From contig JAEHDN010000370.1 of the NCBI GenBank assembly GCA_016880395.1, forward strand, positions 1 to 10,269: 10,269 nt of DNA. Direction: 5' to 3'. This document shows, piece by piece, positions 4,800 through 10,269 of the stretch; position 1 is the first letter of the stretch, and every line of letters begins with the position of its first letter. The notes beneath the pieces are model-generated. The model did not search any database and was not told where the DNA came from. It saw only the letters and a program-made list of their open reading frames with translations. The DNA comes from Candidatus Eiseniibacteriota bacterium. Its GTDB lineage: Bacteria > Eisenbacteria > RBG-16-71-46 > SZUA-252. A program made the position numbers and the translations under genes.

Positions 4800-7772
4800 T
4801 CAGCTGAGGAGCGCCTGCAGATCCTTCCGGTTGATCCGGATCGGCGCTTTCGCCCGCAGCCGTCCGGTCCAGGCGTCGATCCGCTCGTCGAGCACGTCGC
4901 GAAGGATCGCGTCACGCTGGCGCGCGAACTCCTTCGTGGCAGGCACCGTCACCGTCTCCACGATCGAGTAGAGCGTGCCGGACTGGCCCGCGATCGGGGG
5001 CAGCGCCGTCTTCGGCTTCGATGTGAAGACGCGCGCGAGGAAGGTCGAGTCGCGCCCGAGCGCCGCGTCCTTCTGGAAATCGGGAATGGGACCCTGTCGT
5101 CCGAAGGGCTTGCTCGGCCTCAGGCCGCCGTACCCGATGAAGAGCGTCTCCGGGTCCGCCCCTTCGCGTAGCGCCGCCCGGAATCGCGCGTTCAGGGAGT
5201 CGGAGACCGCGCGGCGGCGGTCCTGCTGGTAGTCCGCGATCACCTTGTCCCGCACATCGTCGAACTGCGCCTGCCGCGGCGTCTCCTCGCGGACCTTGCG
5301 GATCACGACGCTGCCCTCGGCGAGGTCGACGGGCTCGGCCGCGACGCCGCTGTCCGCGAGCGCCGCGACGATTCGCTCGATGAAGGGAACCCGGCCCACC
5401 CCCTCGATCTCCCCGTCCGACCCAACGGGACCGTGGCGCTTCCAGCCTCCGTACGCCGCCGCCAGAGAGTCGGCCGCGCGGTAGTCGACGCGGCTCGCCT
5501 GATCGGCGAGCACGCGGGCCGGCGTGCGCGCGAGCGAGTCCGCGATCTGGTCGCCCAGCACCCCGTGGATCTCCGTCCGACACTCCTCGAGCGGACGGAG
5601 ACGCTCGGACGTGCGCGATTCCACCTGCACGATGTGATAGCCGAACTTCGTCTCGATCGGGTCGCTCACCTCGCCGATTCCCAGCGCGAAGATGGCGTCG
5701 CCGAACTCCTTCGGCACCGCGCCGCGGGTCAGCTCTCCCAGCTCCCCGCCGCGCGAGGCCGTACCCCCGTCATCGGACATGCCGCGTGCGACGGCGGCGA
5801 AGTCCTCGCCCGCGAGGAGCCGCTTCCTCGCCGCGAGCGCCTTCTTCCGCGCGGCGGCACGCGCCGAGGGGTCCTGGACCCGGGCCAGGATGTGCCGGAC
5901 CTTGGCCTTGCCTGGCTCGGTGAACTCGAGAGGGTGCGTGCGCCAGTAGGACGCGATCGAATCCTCGGAGACGGCCACGTCCTCCGACTTGGCCTTGCGG
6001 AAGAACACGACGTCGAGGACCCATCGGCTGGGGGTCCGGTACGAGCCTCCCCGCGACTGGAACCACGCCTGGGCCTCGCGCGCTAGATCCGCGCGCTGCC
6101 GCTCGCCCGCCGCGTCGCGCGCCTGCTCCCGGATCACCGCGAAGGGGGGTACGAATCGGGGATCGATCGTCTCGAGGCGCACGACATAGACGGAGTCGTC
6201 TTTGACACGAGGGCCGACGACCGCTCCCGCGCGCATCGCGTAGAGCGAGTCGAGGAACTTCCCCTCTAGGATCGAGGGGCGCTCCGGCGGTTGCCCGCGG
6301 TAGGTCTGGAGGAGGCTCAGCACGCCGCCGTACCGCGAGGCCACCCGAGAGGCGGACTCCTTCTTGGCGAGCTTCCCCGCCGCGTCCTTCATGACGTGGA
6401 ACCCGGACTTGAGGCGCCGCTCCTGGATGATCAGGTCAGGGATGGTCGCGCGGGTGGAGTCCAGCCGGGCCCGCGACGAATCGGGAGGATGGAGGTCCTC
6501 CTTCATCCTCTCGAGCCTCCGGTCCACTTCCTTCGGCGTCGGGGGCGACCCTCCCTCGAACGTGTTCAGCCCGCGGGCCACGATCGAGACCTCGATGCGG
6601 GGAGCGTGGTAGGTCTCGGGGTGCAGCCGGACGTCCTCGCGCGCCAGCGAGTCGAGCACCGTGTCGCGCACGAGGGCGTCCGCCTTGCGCTTCGCGTAGA
6701 ACACCACCTCGCCGAACGGAAGCCGCCGGGCGTGGTGCCGCTCCACCACCTTCATCACGACGTAGAGTGGGCCAACGCGGACAGGCTCCCGCGCCCATGC
6801 GCCCGGTTCGACGCCCCGGATCGCGGCCGCCAGCGCATCGGAACGGCCGAGGCCGCGGATCGGATCGCCGACCTTGAACCACCCCGGGTCTTGAAGTCCT
6901 CCGTACGGCTTCGCCGCGGTTTCCGCGGGCGCCCCGGTCTTGATCGCGGCGAGCAGGTCCGTGGCGGCCTTCGACGCGGCCTGCGCCGCGGATTCCCTGG
7001 CGGAATCTCCGGCCGCGGCCTCGGTGCCGATCGGAACGCGGATGTACTGGATGTGGGCCTCGTCGGCGCTCTCGAACTCGTCCGGGTGGGCCTCGTAGTA
7101 GGCGTGGATCTGCGCGGGCGTCGCCTCCGGGTCGAGCGAGACCGCGTCCGGCCCCATGAGGAAGTAGCGGAGGGATGCGGTGGCGGTCCTCGTCTCGAAT
7201 TCCTTCCGGAGCTCGGCCTCTCTCGGACCGAACCGCCGCTCCATCCAGCGGACGTACTCCTCGAGGAGGAGGGCCCGCTGGACCTCTTCGCGCAGCACCG
7301 GATAGTTGGACGACGGTGATTTCTTGAACGACTGGAACCTGGCCTCGTCGACACGACCGCCTGCCTTGAAGTAGTCGCTCTGCTTCATGCGGGAGTCGAT
7401 GGCCGCTTCGGTCACGGCCATCCCGCGGCGCCTGGCGTCGGCGAGCCAGAGCCGCTCGCGAATCAGCTCGTCGAGGACATTCCGCCGCAGGAGCTTCTTC
7501 TCGTCGTCGTTCAGCTTCCGTCCCGCCTTCGCTTCGACCTCTTCGAAGTACGGATCCGCAAGACGATCCCAGTCGGCCTGCGAGATCGGGATCCCGTCCA
7601 CGACGCCCACCTCATCGGGGCGCGGAGATGGGGCGGGAGCGGGAGGGCGGGACGCGGGAGGGCGGGCCGGGGGCTGCGAGGATCCCAATGCCGGGGCGCC
7701 TACGAGCGCCGCCGCGCCGAGCAGGGTGAACGCTGCAAGAATGATGATCCGGAGAATTCGGGGGAGGCTCAC
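4800..7772 (-). CDS. Large SurA/PpiD-like periplasmic chaperone and peptidyl-prolyl isomerase, five parvulin-like modules
   Basis: An exported 990-residue foldase, much longer than SurA (about 430) or PpiD (about 620). From the GTG at 7772 it has a signal segment (ILRIIILAAFTLLGAAALVG), a Pro/Ala-rich linker (about residues 33-52) and a SurA-N-like chaperone region starting VVDGIPISQADWDRL. A canonical PpiC domain spans about 622-720, with VRHIL (H627), GGELGELTRG (675) and GYHIVQVE (H713). Four further segments carry a YGG motif and end in a strand like YVVMKVVE: YGG at 290, 481, 774 and 881. They look like degenerate parvulin modules lacking the catalytic histidines. The frame stays open upstream to 8069, but GTG 7772 is the start that gives a proper signal peptide. 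It has no Shine-Dalgarno, and a promoter sits immediately upstream. Likely role: folding of outer-membrane or secreted proteins. Confidence 0.85.
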   Translation of the reverse strand: MSLPRILRIIILAAFTLLGAAALVGAPALGSSQPPARPPASRPPAPAPSPRPDEVGVVDGIPISQADWDRLADPYFEEVEAKAGRKLNDDEKKLLRRNVLDELIRERLWLADARRRGMAVTEAAIDSRMKQSDYFKAGGRVDEARFQSFKKSPSSNYPVLREEVQRALLLEEYVRWMERRFGPREAELRKEFETRTATASLRYFLMGPDAVSLDPEATPAQIHAYYEAHPDEFESADEAHIQYIRVPIGTEAAAGDSARESAAQAASKAATDLLAAIKTGAPAETAAKPYGGLQDPGWFKVGDPIRGLGRSDALAAAIRGVEPGAWAREPVRVGPLYVVMKVVERHHARRLPFGEVVFYAKRKADALVRDTVLDSLAREDVRLHPETYHAPRIEVSIVARGLNTFEGGSPPTPKEVDRRLERMKEDLHPPDSSRARLDSTRATIPDLIIQERRLKSGFHVMKDAAGKLAKKESASRVASRYGGVLSLLQTYRGQPPERPSILEGKFLDSLYAMRAGAVVGPRVKDDSVYVVRLETIDPRFVPPFAVIREQARDAAGERQRADLAREAQAWFQSRGGSYRTPSRWVLDVVFFRKAKSEDVAVSEDSIASYWRTHPLEFTEPGKAKVRHILARVQDPSARAAARKKALAARKRLLAGEDFAAVARGMSDDGGTASRGGELGELTRGAVPKEFGDAIFALGIGEVSDPIETKFGYHIVQVESRTSERLRPLEECRTEIHGVLGDQIADSLARTPARVLADQASRVDYRAADSLAAAYGGWKRHGPVGSDGEIEGVGRVPFIERIVAALADSGVAAEPVDLAEGSVVIRKVREETPRQAQFDDVRDKVIADYQQDRRRAVSDSLNARFRAALREGADPETLFIGYGGLRPSKPFGRQGPIPDFQKDAALGRDSTFLARVFTSKPKTALPPIAGQSGTLYSIVETVTVPATKEFARQRDAILRDVLDERIDAWTGRLRAKAPIRINRKDLQALLS

Positions 7773-7780
7773 TTGCGGAA

Positions 7781-7809
7781 AGTCTAGAAACCGGTCCGGA
7801 TCGTGTCCA
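7781..7809 (-). promoter_or_regulatory. Candidate sigma-70 promoter giving a near-leaderless chaperone mRNA
   Basis: On the minus strand TGGACA (7809-7804, 5 of 6 to the -35 consensus) and TAGACT (7786-7781, 4 of 6 to the -10) are 17 bases apart. The start expected 7 bases after the -10 is about 7774, only two bases before the GTG at 7772. That would make the message almost leaderless, in agreement with the absence of a ribosome binding site there. Confidence 0.5.
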
Positions 7810-7827
7810 CGCGAAACGCTCGTGGCC

Positions 7828-7907
7828 AAAGAAAAGCCCCTGGAGGGCGGTTCTCGCGAAGTGTGGGGGGCAGAAGCATCGCGAGGCTGCCGCCAGCTAC
7901 CAGGGGC
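7828..7907 (-). terminator. Long rod-shaped hairpin followed by a U-rich tract
   Basis: On the minus strand GCCCCTGG (7907-7900) pairs perfectly with CCAGGGGC (7843-7836). Inside, GGCGG (7894-7890) pairs with CCGCC (7850-7846), and CTCGCGA (7885-7879) pairs with TCGCGAG (7859-7853). The 19-base apical loop contains CCCCCC. TTTTCTTT follows (7835-7828). The U-rich tract exists only on the minus strand, so this ends or attenuates leftward transcription about 55 bases before the chaperone gene. The stem is longer than a minimal terminator, so the hairpin may also be a functional part of an RNA. Confidence 0.7.
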
Positions 7908-8021
7908 CTTCAACCTTCGGCGTGAACCCAACACGTGACCCGGTGCGCTGGAGCAGGGCAGGGTGTCGCACTCACACGAGCGGGCCACGGTGGGTCCCAG
8001 CCGTTTAGCAACTGGGTCGTG
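7828..8021 (-). ncRNA. Candidate structured small RNA or attenuated leader of about 194 nt
   Basis: Three consecutive stem-loops can be drawn on the minus strand. SL1 pairs CCCAG (8016-8012) with CTGGG (8000-7996). SL2 pairs GTGGCCCG (7988-7981) with CGGGTCAC (7942-7935), continued by GTGCG/CGCAC (7971-7967 with 7947-7943) after a 9-base bulge. SL3 is the rod and U-tract at 7907-7828. One position in SL2 is G-U on this strand but A-C on the other, which favours leftward transcription. The 5' end is inferred from a -24/-12 promoter just upstream. It matches no RNA family I can recognise: the conserved motifs of tmRNA, RNase P RNA and SRP RNA are absent. A leader of the chaperone gene is the main alternative to an independent RNA. 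Confidence 0.4.
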
Positions 8022-8044
8022 GGGAGTTGATTGCACCCACCATG
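7986..8044 (-). repeat. Inverted repeat overlapping the -24/-12 promoter
   Basis: On the minus strand CATGGTGGGT (8044-8035) can pair over 10 positions, one of them G-U, with ACCCACCGTG (7995-7986), enclosing SL1. The left arm covers most of the putative sigma-54 promoter. In a read-through transcript started further upstream, this helix would form a two-branched structure; in DNA it could be an operator. Its 3' arm shares three bases with SL2, so the two helices would compete slightly. Confidence 0.45.
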
Positions 8045-8047
8045 CCA
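8032..8047 (-). promoter_or_regulatory. Candidate sigma-54 (-24/-12) promoter
   Basis: The minus strand reads CTGGCATGGTGGGTGCAA around 8048-8031. Against the consensus YTGGCACGRNNNTTGCW it has two mismatches, and the invariant GG (8046-8045) and GC (8034-8033) are exactly 10 bases apart. Transcription would start near 8021. The gene directly upstream encodes a sigma-54 activator with an intact GAFTGA loop, which makes a sigma-54 promoter here biologically sensible. Confidence 0.55.
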
Positions 8048-8118
8048 GGATGAAGGAGCTTCCCCACATTTCGCCTTGGCCTGTAAGTCATACCCGATGG
8101 GTTGGTTGGGAATATCGG

Positions 8119-8145
8119 CCTGGGCCTTTGCCGGATGGGCCCAGG
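8119..8145. repeat. Perfect dyad CCTGGGCC-N11-GGCCCAGG, possible activator (UAS) site
   Basis: Two perfect 8-base arms (8119-8126 and 8138-8145) are separated by 11 bases, with a further ATCG/CGAT pair outside (8114-8117, 8148-8151). Its centre lies about 110 bases upstream of the start predicted for the -24/-12 promoter, the usual distance for an enhancer bound by an NtrC-type Fis-HTH dimer. No U-tract follows on either strand, so it is unlikely to be a terminator. It could instead be an RNA hairpin if transcription begins near 8195. Confidence 0.45.
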
Positions 8146-8201
8146 GGCGATCTGTGCCGTTCGGGGAACACCCATGTGGATAGCATCCTGGATTCGACTC
8201 A

Positions 8202-8229
8202 TTTAAAAATAGTTACAGAACGTGGGTCA

Positions 8230-8230
<1 letters not shown>
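8202..8230 (-). promoter_or_regulatory. Weak sigma-70-like promoter after the regulator stop codon
   Basis: On the minus strand GTGACC (8230-8225) and TTTAAA (8207-8202) are 17 bases apart, each matching 4 of 6 consensus positions. They lie in an AT-rich patch that stands out in this GC-rich window and overlap the stop codon of the response regulator. If used, transcription would start near 8195 and cross the whole structured intergenic region. The matches are modest, so this is only a possibility. Confidence 0.25.
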
Positions 8231-9651
<1,421 letters not shown>

Positions 9652-9660
9652 CGATGTGCG

Positions 9661-9703
9661 CTCCTCCGGGACCGGCGCCCGAGCGGCGCCGCGCCCCATT
9701 GTA
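9661..9703 (-). promoter_or_regulatory. -10 element and ribosome binding site of the response regulator gene
   Basis: On the minus strand TACAAT (9703-9698) matches the -10 consensus at 5 of 6 positions. GGAGGAG (9667-9661) is a strong Shine-Dalgarno that decides the ATG at 9651. I find no good -35 hexamer at the usual spacing, so the promoter may need an activator or rely on the -10 alone. The expected leader is about 40 bases. Confidence 0.45.
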
Positions 9704-9791
9704 CCCCACGACCGACCCTCGTCGCCGGAGGCTCAGGGGCCCGCGCGGGGAACATGGCTCGAAATACGGCGTCCGGAAGGCCGCTCCAGGG

Positions 9792-9820
9792 TTGATGATG
9801 GGCGGAGGGGCCAGTACCAT
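9792..9820 (+). promoter_or_regulatory. Candidate sigma-70 promoter of the MgtE-like gene
   Basis: TTGATG (9792-9797, 4 of 6) and TACCAT (9815-9820, 4 of 6) are separated by 17 bases. The predicted start is near 9827, giving a leader of about 47 bases. It is divergent from the response regulator promoter, with about 90 bases between the two -10 elements. Confidence 0.35.
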
Positions 9821-9833
9821 CGGCCAGCGGTCC

Positions 9834-9845
9834 GCCCGATCGGGC
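9834..9845. repeat. 12-base perfect palindrome in the leader of the MgtE-like gene
   Basis: GCCCGATCGGGC is self-complementary over 12 bases and lies just downstream of the predicted transcription start and about 30 bases before the ATG. This is a typical operator position. In a GC-rich region a 12-base palindrome can also arise by chance, and no second copy was seen. Confidence 0.3.
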
Positions 9846-9873
9846 ACTACACCCCTGCACTGTGGAGGCGGCG

Positions 9874-10194
9874 ATGACGTCCAGCCCGGAACCCGAGCTC
9901 GAGGAACCGCTCTCGACGGCGGATCTCCAGGAGGCGTGGGCGCTTCTCGTCCACTCCGATCGCCTGGAGAGCTTCCGCGCGCTCGACCGCGCGGAGGCCG
10001 AGGACTTCTTTCTCAGCCTGAGCGCTCGCGATCAGGCCGAGCTGCTCCTCGCGCTCCCCCCGGGCGAGCGGCGCTCGTGGATGCGGCTCCTCGCTCCGGA
10101 CGACGCGGCCGATCTCTTGCAAGAGGCGCAATCGGCACCTCGATGCCCGTTTTCGGATTGCGGCCAACGCGTTCGCCTTTGTCGCGCAGGATAA
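9874..10194 (+). CDS. MgtE-like N-terminal domain protein, interrupted by a probable chimeric join
   Basis: The ATG at 9874 follows GGAGG by 5 bases; an in-frame GTG at 9862 is less likely. The first 80 or so residues resemble the helical MgtE N-domain that precedes the CBS and channel domains of MgtE magnesium transporters: helical repeats with short acidic/Leu motifs such as ARDQAELLLALPPGERRSW and LLAPDDAADLLQEA. After about codon 84 (near 10125) the character changes abruptly. The frame continues with SAPRCPFSDCGQRV, which is antisense to an IHF gene, and stops at 10194. The intact gene would run several hundred codons further. This is therefore either a truncated gene or, more likely, a native 5' end joined to foreign sequence. 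A short MgtE-N-only protein cannot be excluded, but the tail is not part of it. Confidence 0.6.
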   Translation: MTSSPEPELEEPLSTADLQEAWALLVHSDRLESFRALDRAEAEDFFLSLSARDQAELLLALPPGERRSWMRLLAPDDAADLLQEAQSAPRCPFSDCGQRVRLCRAG

Positions 10195-10269
10195 AGGTCC
10201 CGAAGCCGGATATCTTCACATTATGACCACGCGAAAGCGCGTGGCACATGTGATGGAGCACACGCTCGA
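10125..10269 (-). CDS. IHF/HU family DNA-binding protein fragment, IhfA-like, missing both ends
   Basis: From the right edge the minus strand reads ERVLHHMCHALSRGHNVKIS, then GFGTFILRDKGERVGRNPKT, then GIEVPIAP. This covers the end of the helical body and the DNA-binding beta arm, with its conserved GRNPKTG and proline tip, of the IHF/HU family. The RDKGERVGRNPKTG wording is closest to IHF alpha of Alphaproteobacteria. The N-terminus lies outside the window. At the inner end, after PIAP, the expected arginine-rich continuation is replaced by sequence antisense to the MgtE-like gene, and the frame runs on there to 10013 without meaning. By hand count 10141-10260 is about 57% GC, against 78% in 10021-10080. 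It is therefore foreign to its neighbours and probably part of a chimera. IHF bends DNA and often assists sigma-54 promoters, but this copy should not be linked to the regulator here. Confidence 0.8.
10227..10244. repeat. 7-bp inverted repeat with 4-base loop inside the IHF fragment
   Basis: CCACGCG-AAAG-CGCGTGG can form a tight hairpin. It lies inside codons for CHALSRG of the IHF-like frame, with no U-tract, so it is probably incidental to coding. Confidence 0.3.

Noticed and set aside
7773..8069. Upstream open extension of the chaperone frame (about 99 extra codons from 8069)
   Set aside because: It would place a long non-hydrophobic stretch before the signal peptide and run through the terminator hairpin and structured region. 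The GTG at 7772 gives a proper signal sequence and has a promoter just upstream.
8119..8145. The CCTGGGCC dyad as terminator of the response regulator gene
   Set aside because: Neither strand has a U-tract after the stem, and it lies about 85 bases beyond the stop codon.
8181..8200. Minus-strand GAGTCGAATCCAG resembling a tRNA T-arm
   Set aside because: No acceptor, D or anticodon stems can be drawn around it at the right distances, and no CCA end is present.
7828..8200. tmRNA, RNase P RNA, 6S RNA or SRP RNA as identity of the structured intergenic region
   Set aside because: The conserved motifs of tmRNA (tag reading frame, T-arm and CCA end), RNase P (P4 and flanking consensus) and SRP RNA (GGAA loop domain) are absent. 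A 6S-type single rod with central bubble does not fit the three separate stems.

Overview
The window is about 70% GC with strong G/C preference at third codon positions. It reads as a bacterial chromosomal segment from a high-GC, little-studied, probably diderm lineage: it has a lipobox protein, a large exported parvulin-type chaperone, a sigma-54 response regulator, TPR and SLH-like domains, and an FMN riboswitch. The gene style would suit an uncultured FCB-type phylum such as Eisenbacteria, but that is only an impression. The odd length and a composition break near the right end suggest a metagenomic contig.

Layout. Nearly everything is transcribed leftward (minus strand). From right to left: an NtrC-family response regulator (9651-8230); a 457-base intergenic region rich in regulatory signals and RNA structure (8229-7773); a 990-residue SurA/PpiD-like chaperone (7772-4800); radC (4736-4050); a TPR/SLH-like lipoprotein (4053-3013) overlapping radC; a 27-codon small ORF (3016-2933) overlapping the lipoprotein gene; then an FMN riboswitch with intrinsic terminator (2901-2705) and the riboflavin operon ribD-ribE-ribBA (2680 to beyond position 1). 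The operon genes overlap and appear translationally coupled, and ribE seems to start at CTG. A gene for the N-terminal part of an MgtE-like protein runs rightward from 9874. After about 10125 the sequence switches to an IHF/HU gene on the opposite strand with clearly lower GC, most likely a chimeric join.

Most interesting region. Between the sigma-54 activator gene and the chaperone gene, the minus strand carries a near-consensus -24/-12 (sigma-54) promoter. An 8+8 base perfect dyad lies about 110 bases upstream of the predicted start and could be an activator site. Downstream lie three successive stem-loops, the last ending in a U-rich tract. This is the layout of a sigma-54-dependent small RNA, or an attenuated leader, beside its own activator, by analogy with LuxO/Qrr. 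In two helices a position that is G-U on the minus strand would be an A-C mismatch on the plus strand, which supports leftward transcription. The chaperone gene has a separate sigma-70-like promoter placed so that its mRNA would be almost leaderless.

Metabolically, ribD, ribE and ribBA encode the enzymes that make riboflavin from GTP and ribulose 5-phosphate (ribH would lie off the left edge). The riboswitch would shut the operon off when FMN is abundant.
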